NCBI RefSeq assembly: GCF_002777975.1
Contig: NZ_NGVS01000009.1
Span: forward strand, 1-40,506
Source of the DNA: Shewanella carassii
GTDB taxonomy: Bacteria > Pseudomonadota > Gammaproteobacteria > Enterobacterales > Shewanellaceae
Length of the DNA: 40,506 nucleotides
Direction of reading: 5' to 3'
The notes under the pieces are model-generated. The model made no database searches, was not told the origin of the DNA, and saw only the letters and a list, made by a program, of their open reading frames with translations. The position numbers and the translations under genes were made by a program. This document shows, one piece after another, positions 19,070-27,312 of this stretch (its first letter is position 1; every line of letters begins with the position of its first letter).

Positions 19070-19570
19070 ATGAGTGAGAGAAGTACGGAGTTACTGGCGC
19101 TGTATCAGGCCTTGATTGACAGAGTCAAACAACAGTATAACCAAGATAACTCATTGACAGTTAAGAGCTTATTTAACTCTATCAAGGAAGGGAAAGAGTA
19201 TTTGGCTATCAAGCAGCAAGCCGGTGAGGCCGAGCTGTCTCTGGTCGAGGAATTCCTTAAGCGGGATATCGCCAGCTATATCCAGAGCCAAACGGAAGAT
19301 GACATCAGTTACAGCCCCACTATGCTGACACTGGAAAACACCCTCTGGCACTGGCTGGGCGAAATCAGTGACCGTAGCCAGGTGGAGTGGCACGAACTGG
19401 CCCATGAGTTCAAACATCATGGCTATTATCAGAGCGGCGATATCGTCAGTCAGGGCAAGATGGTCTGCAGCAACTGCGGCCATGAGATGGACTTTGAGTT
19501 CCCAGGCATCATTCCAGACTGCCCCGAGTGTGACCACTCGGAATTTACCCGTGAAGCGCTGGCGCCCTGA
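19070..19570 (+). CDS. Zinc-ribbon protein, YbeL/DUF1451 family
   Basis: A 166-residue cytoplasmic protein. The N-terminal two thirds are helical (STELLALYQALIDRVKQQ), and the C-terminus holds a zinc ribbon with two Cys pairs, CSNCGHEMDF and CPECDHSEF (residues ~138-162). This is the YbeL/DUF1451 family, which in E. coli also sits near leuS. Function is unknown. Start ATG 19070 is preceded by AAAGGAG (19055-19061); a TTG two codons upstream is too close to it. Ends before a strong terminator. Confidence 0.85.
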   Translation: MSERSTELLALYQALIDRVKQQYNQDNSLTVKSLFNSIKEGKEYLAIKQQAGEAELSLVEEFLKRDIASYIQSQTEDDISYSPTMLTLENTLWHWLGEISDRSQVEWHELAHEFKHHGYYQSGDIVSQGKMVCSNCGHEMDFEFPGIIPDCPECDHSEFTREALAP

Positions 19571-19635
19571 GTCATAGATGTTCCGGCTTTCAATGGCTTG
19601 GAGCTCAAGGGAAAGCCCTTAAACGCACAGAAATA

Positions 19636-19661
19636 AAAACGCAGGCTTCGGCCTGCGTTTT
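19636..19661. terminator. Bidirectional rho-independent terminator
   Basis: AAAACGCAGGC-TTCG-GCCTGCGTTTT: an 11-bp stem with a stabilising TTCG loop and T-run on either strand. Lies between the zinc-ribbon gene (+) and the end of the five-gene operon (-, stop at 19740), serving both. Confidence 0.92.
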
Positions 19662-19739
19662 CTATATTGTTGATGCCGTTTGAAACTGAGACTGACAGGT
19701 TTTGGCTGCAGATGTGCCGTTTCTCAACACGGGTTTTGA

Positions 19740-20393
19740 TCAACTGTTATCGCGATAGGCGGCGATTTTGGCTAGTGCGGCCTTGATTTCCTGCTTGCGA
19801 CCCGCATCTGCCAGCTCGCGCCCCGGCCTTGGGGCGGCTTCGAGCGCTTTTTGCAGGAAAGGCAGGGCTTCGTCATACCTGTCCTCTTCCAACAGGAAGT
19901 CGCCGTAAAAGTAGTTGCTGTCTATACCATCGGGGTTGAGCTCCAACGCTTGTTTCAGTAACTCCTCGGCCTTGTCATCGTCCCCAAAGCCTAGCGGCCA
20001 GCCGGGCACCTTGTAGTAAAGCACCCCAAGACTGGTATAGGCCGAGCCCTTGAGCGCGGTGGGATCTTGCTTAAGCGCCTGCTCGAAATCACTGCGAGCC
20101 CGCTTGGCATATTTGAGGGCACCGAGGCCGCCGCTGACCCCGGCATAGGTAGAGTTGATTATCCCGTGCCAGATGCGCACGCCCGTACTTTGGGGGTGGG
20201 ACTGCACCGACTCATCTGCCAGCTTTAGCAGTTTAACGAAGGCTTTTTCCTGCTCGTCGCCGCTGAGTTGATAGTTGTTGATGGCCCAGTCGTGTTGCAG
20301 CTGTTTGACGGCCAGATCGCTTGCGTCATCGGCCCAGAGCGAAGGACTCACCAGCAGCGCTGCGCTCAGGCACAAGAGTTTAAATGGCTTCAT
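19740..20393 (-). CDS. Secreted TPR-repeat protein, last gene of the hemolysin-like/acyl-ligase operon
   Basis: 217 residues from ATG 20393, chosen because GGAGAG lies just upstream and a signal peptide follows (KLLCLSAALLVSPSLWADD). TPR-type helical repeats are visible: SAYTSLGVLYYKVPGW, KAEELLKQALELNPDGIDSN, and YFYGDFLLEEDRYDEALPFL. TPR proteins are scaffolds; no catalytic motif is present. The start overlaps the end of the SDR gene by 14 bases, so it is coupled to the pathway operon, but its role there is unknown. A frame extension up to 20489 has no signal sequence and lies within the SDR gene. Confidence 0.8.
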   Translation of the reverse strand: MKPFKLLCLSAALLVSPSLWADDASDLAVKQLQHDWAINNYQLSGDEQEKAFVKLLKLADESVQSHPQSTGVRIWHGIINSTYAGVSGGLGALKYAKRARSDFEQALKQDPTALKGSAYTSLGVLYYKVPGWPLGFGDDDKAEELLKQALELNPDGIDSNYFYGDFLLEEDRYDEALPFLQKALEAAPRPGRELADAGRKQEIKAALAKIAAYRDNS

Positions 20394-21225
20394 GTTTCTC
20401 TCCTTCGGTGATGGGGTTGGCCGTGTCTTGTATTGGCATGGCCCTTTGGCAAAACTGGCGGACAAGTGGCAGTTTCTTGCGGGTATCATTGTTAACCAGG
20501 CCGGGCAGCAGGGCGTTTATCCGCACAAACAGCTTTTCCGGCCAACCGATAAAACGGCGGCCCCGGCGATTATCGGCCAGATCGCGGCAGAGGATGTCGG
20601 CCACCCACTCAGGGCTGTCCTGACGGTTGCCGAGCGCCGAATTGAGCTGGCGCATCGATTCTGTGTTGAGTTCGGTATCCGTGGCTCTGGGGGCGAAATA
20701 GAGTACCTTAATCTTGCTGTCGGCCAACTCCCGTTCCAGTGCTTCGGTAAAACCCCTGAGGCCAAACTTGCTGGCGCAGTAAAGACTGGAACCCGGGTAG
20801 CCTATGCTGCCGAGAATGGAACCGACATTGATGATGGCGGCCTCGGACTGACGTTTGAGCAAGGGCAGCAGGGTGCGGCAACAGTTGATGGGCGCCTCCA
20901 GGTTCACCGCCATCATGGCGCGGGTATCACAGGTGTCGCTGGCTTCCAGCATGCTGAGTTGATTGACCCCGAGGCAGTTGATTAACACCTTGGGGCTGAA
21001 CACCCCGGCGGCTTGGCGCAGCTGACACTGACCGCCACTGCTGGTCAGATCGGCGCTTAAGGTGTGATGTTCCCCGGCAAGGCTCTGTTTCAGGGCATCG
21101 AGCTTGGCTTGATCCCGGCCGCAGAGCAGCAGTCTGGCGCCTTTGGCGGCCAGCGCCCTGGCGATGGCGCTGCCGATGCCGCCACTGGCGCCGGTGATGA
21201 TGACATTCAGATGCTTGAGTTCCAT
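20380..21225 (-). CDS. Short-chain dehydrogenase/reductase (SDR)
   Basis: About 281 residues with a classical SDR core: the nucleotide-binding TGASGGIGSAIARAL (glycine-rich loop near residue 12), NxxG-like CLGVNQ, catalytic Ser in INVGSILGSIGYPGSS, and the YCASK motif (Tyr and Lys). The C-terminal ~70 residues (RRFIGWPEKLFVRINALLPG) extend past the core and contain hydrophobic stretches, as in membrane-associated SDRs acting on lipids. Likely an NAD(P)H-dependent oxidoreductase acting on a keto or aldehyde intermediate made by the neighbouring ligase and heme-oxygenase-fold protein; this is inference from context. ATG 21225 is preferred (GGTGA five bases upstream); GTG 21234 is possible. Five bases or so after the preceding gene. 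Confidence 0.85.
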   Translation of the reverse strand: MELKHLNVIITGASGGIGSAIARALAAKGARLLLCGRDQAKLDALKQSLAGEHHTLSADLTSSGGQCQLRQAAGVFSPKVLINCLGVNQLSMLEASDTCDTRAMMAVNLEAPINCCRTLLPLLKRQSEAAIINVGSILGSIGYPGSSLYCASKFGLRGFTEALERELADSKIKVLYFAPRATDTELNTESMRQLNSALGNRQDSPEWVADILCRDLADNRRGRRFIGWPEKLFVRINALLPGLVNNDTRKKLPLVRQFCQRAMPIQDTANPITEGEKHEAI

Positions 21226-21239
21226 ATTGATCACCGTTT

Positions 21240-21911
21240 TTAGGAGGCCAGCGCCAAGGCCTGGGCCGGTGCCAGCTCGCGGAAGATGTTGCCGTAGAGG
21301 CGGTAGAAGTTGTTGGCGGCGTGAATGATCAAGGCTTGCTCTTCGGGATCCTCAATCCGGTTCATCAGCCCCTCAAAGAAATGGATATGTTGCTTGTCCA
21401 GCTCGCCGTGAGACTTGAGATAACTGAAGGCCGAATCCGGCAGCCCCAGGCGTGATTGCACTTTCTCGGCCGCCAGCAACGCCAGATTAATGCTGGTGCC
21501 TTCCAGTACATTGACCATGCCGAAAAAGCCCAGTGGACTTACCCGATTCACCATGTCGTAGGCGTAAGCCACCATGAGTTCGGTGGCAAAAAGCGGCGTG
21601 CTGCGTCTGGCCTTTTCCTTGTCAAAACCGCAGGCGGCTATGTCATTGAGGATCCACTCCTGGTGGCCTTGCTCCTCTTCGATATACTCGGCCACCGCCA
21701 CCCTGAGCCATTCCTTGCTTTCCGGCAGTCTGGCGCCTGTGGCCATGAGCAGCGGCGAAGTGTGCTTCACATGGTGATAGGCCTGGTGCAGGAAGGCGAC
21801 ATAGTCCTCCAGGCTTATCTCTCCTTGCAGGCATTTGCCTATGATGGGACTGGCCAGCAGATACTCGCGTCCGCTCTGGGTTGCTTGTTGTAATTGGTCG
21901 TAGAAATTCAT
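21240..21911 (-). CDS. Heme-oxygenase-fold protein (TenA/PqqC-like, possible diiron oxidase)
   Basis: A 223-residue all-helical protein. N-terminal SGREYLLASPIIGKCLQGEI and DYVAFLHQAYHHVKHTSPLL are characteristic of the TenA/PqqC/heme-oxygenase-like superfamily. Possible metal ligands are His46/47/50, Glu79-80 with His83 (EEEQGHQEW), Glu137, and His169/Asp172/His175 (SHGELDKQHIHFFE); the ExxxH and DxxH spacing fits heme-oxygenase-like diiron oxidases (the UndA/SznF type) better than thiaminase TenA. Those enzymes oxidise or decarboxylate fatty or amino acids. Start overlaps the acyl-ligase stop (TAATG), so an activated or free fatty acid is a reasonable substrate guess. Substrate and metal content are unproven. 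Confidence 0.8.
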   Translation of the reverse strand: MNFYDQLQQATQSGREYLLASPIIGKCLQGEISLEDYVAFLHQAYHHVKHTSPLLMATGARLPESKEWLRVAVAEYIEEEQGHQEWILNDIAACGFDKEKARRSTPLFATELMVAYAYDMVNRVSPLGFFGMVNVLEGTSINLALLAAEKVQSRLGLPDSAFSYLKSHGELDKQHIHFFEGLMNRIEDPEEQALIIHAANNFYRLYGNIFRELAPAQALALAS

Positions 21912-23557
21912 TATAAGGTTCCCTCAAGATATGGGGTTTCGGATAGATAGAGCTGTTCTATTTGAGCGGCCAGGGCGCTCAGCAGTGAGGCGCGCTTGAC
22001 CCTGCCATTGGCGGTGGTGTGAGGCTTGAGCTCGGTTTCATTCAGTCTTATCCAGCGTTTGATCCTGGCGTAGTCGGGCAATGTGGCATTGACCGCATCC
22101 AGCCAGGCCTGGAGCTGCTCATTGCTGACTTGGAGCGGAGCGCACAGTAGCGCGCTGAGCCAGGGCTTGGTGTCGCCAAGGACCATACACTGACTCAGCA
22201 GCGGTCTGGCCATCAGCGCCGACTCCACCCACTCAGGGCTGATATTGCGGCCAAAGGAGCTGATAAGCAGATGCTTGCGGCGCCCGCTAATGGTGAGCAC
22301 ACCTTTATCGAGTTGGCCAAGGTCGCCGGTAGCGATTTCTCCCTGACCCCAAGTCTCGGGTTGGCCGAGATACCCCAGGTGACTGGCGCCGCCGACATGG
22401 ATTTCGCCGCCGCGAATGGTGACTTTGCAGTGAGGCAATACAGTGCCGGCAAAGCCGGGAGTGTCTTTATCCGGGGTGTTGAGCGCCACGACAGAGCCGC
22501 ATTCCGACAGGCCGTAACCTTCATAAACCGGCAATCCAAGCTCCCTGGCCCGCAGCAGCAACTCGGGGGCGACCTTGCCGCCACCGACGGCGACAAAGCG
22601 CAGTGAGTTTGGCGCTTGCCAACCTTGCTCGCAGGCACCGACCAGCAGTGTCAGTAACTGAGGAATGAGGATCATGCTGCTTGGCTGCGCTTGGCTTATG
22701 GTTTGCAGCAGCGCCCGGCTGTCGAGTCTTGAGCTGCCATGCATGCCGCGCGCTTTATCCGAGGGCAGCAGCACAGTGCCGCCGCACAGCAAGGGGCTGT
22801 AGATACCGGCGATGTTTTCCAGCAAGGTGCTCAAGGGCAACAGACAAAGATGCCTGGGGCTGGGCAGGGCCGTGACTGTGGCAAGTGATTCGGCCACCCG
22901 CCATTGATGCTCGCTGCTGAGACACACCCCCTTGGGGTTACCGGTAGAGCCTGAGGTAAAGGTAATTTTGGCTGTGCCCTGAGGGACTTGTGGAAAAGCC
23001 GCCATTTTCTCGGCGCAAGTGCTCTGTTGGCCCGGATGCCCGTCGCAGAGCTGTCCGTCAGATAGCCGCTCGTCATATAACTGTCTGCCGTATAATTGCC
23101 TGCGGTATAGTTGCCAGCCGTATAGATTGCAGCCCAGTTCACTGAGACCTTGGTAAGGCGCGAAGCCCTTTGGCAAACAAGGCTGAATTTGTGGGCTTTC
23201 GCCGAGCACCAGCTCAACCGAGGTTTGTTCCAGGCAGTTTGCCAACTGCTCTTGGGAGAAAAACAGCGGCAAGGGCAGGCAAAGAACTCCCGCCTGTTGG
23301 CAGGCGAGATCCAGTATCGCCCACTGCACACTGTTGCCGGCATGCAGTGCCAGGCTGCGGATATTCAGGCGTTTGAGGAAATCACTGTAGCGGCGGATTT
23401 CTGTTTTCAGTTCAAGGTAGCTGAGTTGCCGCCCAGCATCGCTAAGGGCAATGGCCTGATCTTCGCCGTTGAGTTTGCCTAGAACATCCCAATCAAGGTT
23501 GGTTCCGATGCCCGACTCAGAGGTATTGGCTTGGCTTAATGGGGGCGATGGAGTCAT
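21911..23557 (-). CDS. AMP-dependent acyl ligase (ANL superfamily)
   Basis: 548 residues of the adenylate-forming enzyme fold: P-loop TFTSGSTGNPKGV (199-211), the acyl-pocket motif YEGYGLSECGSV, the ATP-ribose-binding ATGDLGQ and GRRKHLLISSFGRNISP hinge region. It should adenylate a carboxylic acid, probably a fatty acid. Two oddities. The C-terminal A10 motif reads TANGRVKR where TxxGK is usual, so the conserved catalytic Lys appears as Arg. And residues 145-174 are six tandem pentapeptides (L-Y-x-x-Q type) from a 15-bp repeat, upstream of the P-loop. The start ATG overlaps the previous gene's stop by four bases (ATGA). Substrate not assignable. Confidence 0.85.
   Translation of the reverse strand: MTPSPPLSQANTSESGIGTNLDWDVLGKLNGEDQAIALSDAGRQLSYLELKTEIRRYSDFLKRLNIRSLALHAGNSVQWAILDLACQQAGVLCLPLPLFFSQEQLANCLEQTSVELVLGESPQIQPCLPKGFAPYQGLSELGCNLYGWQLYRRQLYGRQLYDERLSDGQLCDGHPGQQSTCAEKMAAFPQVPQGTAKITFTSGSTGNPKGVCLSSEHQWRVAESLATVTALPSPRHLCLLPLSTLLENIAGIYSPLLCGGTVLLPSDKARGMHGSSRLDSRALLQTISQAQPSSMILIPQLLTLLVGACEQGWQAPNSLRFVAVGGGKVAPELLLRARELGLPVYEGYGLSECGSVVALNTPDKDTPGFAGTVLPHCKVTIRGGEIHVGGASHLGYLGQPETWGQGEIATGDLGQLDKGVLTISGRRKHLLISSFGRNISPEWVESALMARPLLSQCMVLGDTKPWLSALLCAPLQVSNEQLQAWLDAVNATLPDYARIKRWIRLNETELKPHTTANGRVKRASLLSALAAQIEQLYLSETPYLEGTL
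23036..23125 (-). repeat. In-frame 15-bp tandem repeat (six units) in the acyl-ligase gene
   Basis: Six consecutive 15-base units encode LYGWQ, LYRRQ, LYGRQ, LYDER, LSDGQ and LCDGH. On the plus strand the central units read ATAACTGTCTGCCGT, ATAATTGCCTGCGGT, ATAGTTGCCAGCCGT. Unit length is a multiple of three, so copy-number change would keep the frame. Confidence 0.85.
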
Positions 23558-24273
23558 AGGTTTGGCTCCCGGGTCCTGGCATAAGCCAATTCGGCCGCCA
23601 TGGTGTTGATATCCAATTCGTGCCTTTGTGCCAGTCGTCTCAAGCGGGGGCTGGCGTCTATCACCTCTTGGGCGAGGCGCAGATCGCCAATCATGACTCT
23701 GGGGTTGTTGCGGTAGTAATTGCCCCAGATGGCGCTGTCACCTTCCAGTCGCTTTGGATCGGCGCTGCAGAGCAACATGGGTGAAAAGCCCAGTAGTCGC
23801 ATCAGCGCCTCTACCTGCTCTGTGACGGTAAAGACCATATACTCAAAACCGGCTCTGGCCAGCGTGGCGGCAAGCAGTACCAGCAGCAGTGGCCCTGAAC
23901 TCTTGTTGGTGAGTGCCAGATTGCCCACCTCTACCAAGGAAGCCCTGTCCACCGGGCGTTTGGCCAGCAGCGCCACCTGTTGCTCTATGGGGGCTTCTAG
24001 GTATTGCTCCAGAAACAAGGGGTAGTAGCAACCGGCTCTGAGGCCGAAGGCACCCTGAGGCTGCCCCTTCATGCTCAGCTGCAGTAAGAAAGGCAAAAAT
24101 TCCTTGAGCTTGGCACCATGCACCTGAAAATACTTGGCGGCGATATAGTCTTCGACCTCAGTGCGGCCCTCTGCCTGCTCATGGAACAGGCGACACTCGG
24201 GAAGCACATGAGGTGGGTTGGCAGAGCTTGGGACGTCCTTTTCCAGGACAGACAGGGGAAACTGCTTGACCAT
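23554..24273 (-). CDS. Thermostable hemolysin (delta-VPH) family protein
   Basis: 239 residues. Recognised as the T_hemolysin family from the pattern RTEVEDYIAAKYFQVHGAKL, QGAFGLRAGCYYPLFLEQYL and VEVGNLALTNKSSGPLLLVL, followed by FEYMVFTVTEQVEALMRLLG. Although named for a Vibrio parahaemolyticus hemolysin, the sequence has no secretion signal and its layout (LRAG, VEVGNLA, then a C-terminal alpha/beta unit) resembles GNAT/autoinducer-synthase-like acyltransferases; this fold reading is inference. First gene of the operon; a GGAG lies about nine bases before ATG 24273. The 112 bases upstream are very AT-rich and hold the likely operon promoter (minus strand TTGATT then AATATT about 16 bases on). 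Confidence 0.8.
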   Translation of the reverse strand: MVKQFPLSVLEKDVPSSANPPHVLPECRLFHEQAEGRTEVEDYIAAKYFQVHGAKLKEFLPFLLQLSMKGQPQGAFGLRAGCYYPLFLEQYLEAPIEQQVALLAKRPVDRASLVEVGNLALTNKSSGPLLLVLLAATLARAGFEYMVFTVTEQVEALMRLLGFSPMLLCSADPKRLEGDSAIWGNYYRNNPRVMIGDLRLAQEVIDASPRLRRLAQRHELDINTMAAELAYARTREPNL

Positions 24274-24385
24274 AGAGATACTCCGGATCTGTTAACCAGT
24301 ATCCAGAGCCTAGAAAAGCAGTCTTAAGAAATACTTATGTATCCATTAATATTTTATCAATTAGATAAAAATCAATGAATTGGCT

Positions 24386-25939
24386 TTAGCTTTTATTGCT
24401 CTTTCGCCACTTGGGGCAATACAACAGTCCCAAAAGCAGCAGCAAGCCACTCAGCCCCAGTACCGGCCATTGACCGATTCGGCTGAACAGAGTCTGGCCC
24501 TCGACCAGCGGCACTTCAGCGGTGAGTACACCTTCTACAAACTGCGGCAGTTTGGCACTGATATTGCCAAATTCATCCACCACGGCGGTGACGCCATTGT
24601 TGGTGGCCCGCAGCAGAGGTCGGCCCAATTCGGCCGAGCGCATCTGGGCTATCTCCATGTGTTGCAGTGGGCCATTGGATTCACCAAACCAGGCATCGTT
24701 GGAGACGGTCAGCAACACCTGGGTATCCTCGGCGACGTTGGCCCTGAGCTGCTCGGGGAAAGCGATTTCATAGCAGATTGCCGGTGCCAGGGTATGACCC
24801 AGGGCCGTCAGATTATTTTGCTGATAACTGCCTCTGGCAAACGAGGACATGGGCAGGTTGAAGAAGGGGGCCAGGGGCCGCAGCAGCGACTCCATGGGCA
24901 CAAACTCGCCTATGGGCAGCAGGTGATGCTTACGGAACTGATTATCACCAGCTGCGCTATAGTCGGCGTTTTGTTGCTGTTTCTGATGATGATTTCCCAG
25001 CACGATCAACGAGTTGTAGAAGTCGCCATTTCGCTGGCTGATGATACCTGTGATGATGGCGGCATCCCGCAGATTGGCAACTTTGTTGGCGTTGTCGAGA
25101 AACTCGGCCACCATGCTTTCGGGGGCCGGTATTGCTGCCTCGGGCCAGATCACCAAGTCTCTGTCCAGATGCGGGCGGGAGAGATCCATATACTTGAGCA
25201 TAGTCGGCCAGAGAGCTTCCGGCTGCCACTTCATGCTCTGAGGAATATTGCCCTGCACCAACGCCACGCTGAGGGTCTCGCCAGTGCGCTCAACCGTTGA
25301 AAATCGCGGCGCCTGCCATACGAGCAGGGTCAGTAGCGCCGAGCTTACCACCAGGCTGAGCCAGCGGCGTTTGAGTAGCAGCACCAGGCTTGCAGCCAGC
25401 AGCGCTACCACAAAACTGAGTCCCAGGGTGCCTATCATTGAGGCCAGTGGCTTCAAGGGGCCCGAGGTTTGGCTATAGCCGCCCCAGAGCCAGGGAAAAC
25501 CGGTGAGCACCCAGCCCCGCAGCCATTCGCACAGGGTCCAGAGAGCTGGAAACAGCCCCAGCAGTTGCCAGTTATGGCGCTTGGGCGCCAGCCTTGCCAG
25601 CAGGGCACCGGCCAGCGCCGGATACAAGGCCAGATAGAGTGCCAACAGGGCCATCAGGCCCATGGAAACAAGCAGCGGCAAGCCACCGAATCTATCCATG
25701 CTGACATGCACCCAGCTGATCCCGAAGGCGAAGGCGCCAAAGCCAAAGCTGAGCCAATAGCCAAAACTGGCCTTGGGGGAAAGCTTGTCACTGTGCCAAA
25801 GGCCAAAGGCCAGCGCCAGCGGGTAGATGGGCCAGAGATCGTAGGGGGCAAAGGAAAGTGCCGTACTGGCACCGGCCAAAAAGGCCAGTACCAGACGCAG
25901 CTTGGGATGGCGTTTAAGCGCCGCTAATGTGGACTTCAC
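24386..25939 (-). CDS. lnt: Apolipoprotein N-acyltransferase
   Basis: Adds the third acyl chain to outer-membrane lipoproteins in the inner membrane. 517 residues: about six N-terminal membrane spans (LRLVLAFLAGASTALSFAPY and on), then the periplasmic nitrilase domain with the Glu-Lys-Cys triad in VIWPEAAIPAP, HHLLPIGEFVP and APAICYEIAFPE, and a final membrane helix (VLGLSGLLLLLGLLYCPKW). The GTG start at 25939 overlaps the corC stop by four bases (GTGA). Last gene of the miaB-lnt block; also needed to mature LptE, MltB and RlpA made nearby. Confidence 0.95.
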   Translation of the reverse strand: MKSTLAALKRHPKLRLVLAFLAGASTALSFAPYDLWPIYPLALAFGLWHSDKLSPKASFGYWLSFGFGAFAFGISWVHVSMDRFGGLPLLVSMGLMALLALYLALYPALAGALLARLAPKRHNWQLLGLFPALWTLCEWLRGWVLTGFPWLWGGYSQTSGPLKPLASMIGTLGLSFVVALLAASLVLLLKRRWLSLVVSSALLTLLVWQAPRFSTVERTGETLSVALVQGNIPQSMKWQPEALWPTMLKYMDLSRPHLDRDLVIWPEAAIPAPESMVAEFLDNANKVANLRDAAIITGIISQRNGDFYNSLIVLGNHHQKQQQNADYSAAGDNQFRKHHLLPIGEFVPMESLLRPLAPFFNLPMSSFARGSYQQNNLTALGHTLAPAICYEIAFPEQLRANVAEDTQVLLTVSNDAWFGESNGPLQHMEIAQMRSAELGRPLLRATNNGVTAVVDEFGNISAKLPQFVEGVLTAEVPLVEGQTLFSRIGQWPVLGLSGLLLLLGLLYCPKWRKSNKS

Positions 25940-26817
25940 TGGTCGTTACTATCTTCAGTGTCGTTGGGATCGGGCAGTTTTACCCTGAGTTGCAATAAAC
26001 GGCGGGTATCGGCACTGATCACTTTAAATTCAATGCCATCGATGACGATCTTCTCGTTGCGCTCCGGCAGGTGACCGAAGGCGTGAGACACCAGGCCGCC
26101 GACTGTGTCGAACTCTTCATCACTGAAATGGGTGTTGAAGGTTTCGTTGAAATCTTCAATCTCGGTCAGTGCCTTGACCATGTAAACCCGGTTACCGGCT
26201 TTACGGATTTCAGACTCGTCGCTGTTGTCGTGATCGAACTCATCTTCGATATCGCCGACAATCTCTTCGAGAATATCTTCAATGGTGACCAGGCCGGAAA
26301 CACCACCGTATTCATCGACCACAATCGCCATATGGTAGCGTTGGGAACGGAACTCTTTGAGCAGCACATCCACTCTCTTGCTCTCGGGCACCACAACGGC
26401 CGGGCGGATCACTTTTTCTAAAGAAAAAGGCTCTTCACTATTGTTGAAGCCGTACTTCAGCAGATCTTTGGCCAGCAGTATGCCTTCGATATGGTCTTTG
26501 TCTTCATTGACCACTGGAAAGCGGGAATGAGCAGAGTTGATGACAGTGTTGAGCAGTTCCTCAACAGAGTCATTGAATTGGATGGCGACAATCTGCGCCC
26601 TGGGGATCATTATGTCCCTGACGCGCAAATCGGATACCTCTAAAACACCTTTTATCATCTCGCGGGTATCTTCTGTGATGAGCTCACGCTGCTCGGCATC
26701 GTGGATCACTTCTACCAGATCTTCGCGATTTTGAGGCTCGCCCTGGAATAACTGGCTTACTCGGTCAAACCAGCTTTTCTTATGGGCGCTGGTACTCGGG
26801 GGGATATCGTCACTCAT
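25936..26817 (-). CDS. corC: CorC/HlyC family protein (CBS-domain, Mg/Co efflux or membrane-repair associated)
   Basis: About 293 residues: a helical N-terminus ([20 protein letters not shown]), a pair of CBS domains ([20 protein letters not shown] and [20 protein letters not shown]), and the C-terminal CorC_HlyC domain ([20 protein letters not shown]). E. coli YbeX/CorC has been linked to Mg2+/Co2+ efflux and, more recently, to ribosome metabolism. Soluble, no transmembrane segment. ATG 26817 (MSDDIPPS) fits the family start; ATG 26829 and the frame start at 26850 are alternatives without clear support. Overlaps lnt. Confidence 0.9.
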   Translation of the reverse strand: MSDDIPPSTSAHKKSWFDRVSQLFQGEPQNREDLVEVIHDAEQRELITEDTREMIKGVLEVSDLRVRDIMIPRAQIVAIQFNDSVEELLNTVINSAHSRFPVVNEDKDHIEGILLAKDLLKYGFNNSEEPFSLEKVIRPAVVVPESKRVDVLLKEFRSQRYHMAIVVDEYGGVSGLVTIEDILEEIVGDIEDEFDHDNSDESEIRKAGNRVYMVKALTEIEDFNETFNTHFSDEEFDTVGGLVSHAFGHLPERNEKIVIDGIEFKVISADTRRLLQLRVKLPDPNDTEDSNDQ

Positions 26818-26850
26818 AGTGTTCTTCATGACAGGGGGGAACCCTGGCAA

Positions 26851-27312
26851 TTATTGCTCCTTGTATGGGTCAGTAAAACCTAAGCTTTCAATTAGTTGGG
26901 TCTCTAGCGACTCCATTTCTTCGGCTTCGGCATCTTCGATGTGATCATAACCTAGCAGATGCAGGCAACCGTGCACAACCATGTGTGCCCAGTGCGCCTG
27001 TAGCGGTTTATGCTGTTCACGGGCTTCATTTTCAACGACTGAAGCGCAAATGACAAGATCCCCGAGTAATGGCAGGGTTATTCCCGGTGGTGCTTCAAAC
27101 GGAAATGACAGCACATTGGTGGGCTTATCCTTGCCGCGATAATCCCGGTTCAATTGCTTGCTTTCATCGCTGTTGACCAGACGTATGGTCAGTTCGGCCT
27201 GCTCCATACTATTGCCTATGGCAGTACGGGCCCAGAGTTCAAAATCGCTCTGGGATGGCAGGTTTTGCGCTTCTGTGGCCAGTTGCAGGTCCAGTTGTAG
27301 ATCAAGACTCAT
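26851..27312 (-). CDS. ybeY: Endoribonuclease YbeY (16S rRNA 3'-end maturation)
   Basis: Single-strand endoribonuclease in ribosome quality control. The 153 residues carry the zinc-binding signature [11 protein letters not shown] (three His, ~114-124) and the conserved [12 protein letters not shown] and [16 protein letters not shown]. The ATG start overlaps the ybeZ stop by 11 bases, so it is translationally coupled. Confidence 0.95.
   Translation of the reverse strand: MSLDLQLDLQLATEAQNLPSQSDFELWARTAIGNSMEQAELTIRLVNSDESKQLNRDYRGKDKPTNVLSFPFEAPPGITLPLLGDLVICASVVENEAREQHKPLQAHWAHMVVHGCLHLLGYDHIEDAEAEEMESLETQLIESLGFTDPYKEQ

Noticed and set aside
21240..21911. Calling the heme-oxygenase-fold protein TenA (thiaminase II) or PqqC
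   Set aside because: No thiamine or PQQ genes nearby, and the possible metal-ligand pattern fits diiron oxidases better; kept as a fold-level call.
23554..24273. Reading the hemolysin-family protein as a secreted toxin
   Set aside because: No signal peptide or pore-forming segment; operon partners are enzymes. The family name alone does not support toxicity.
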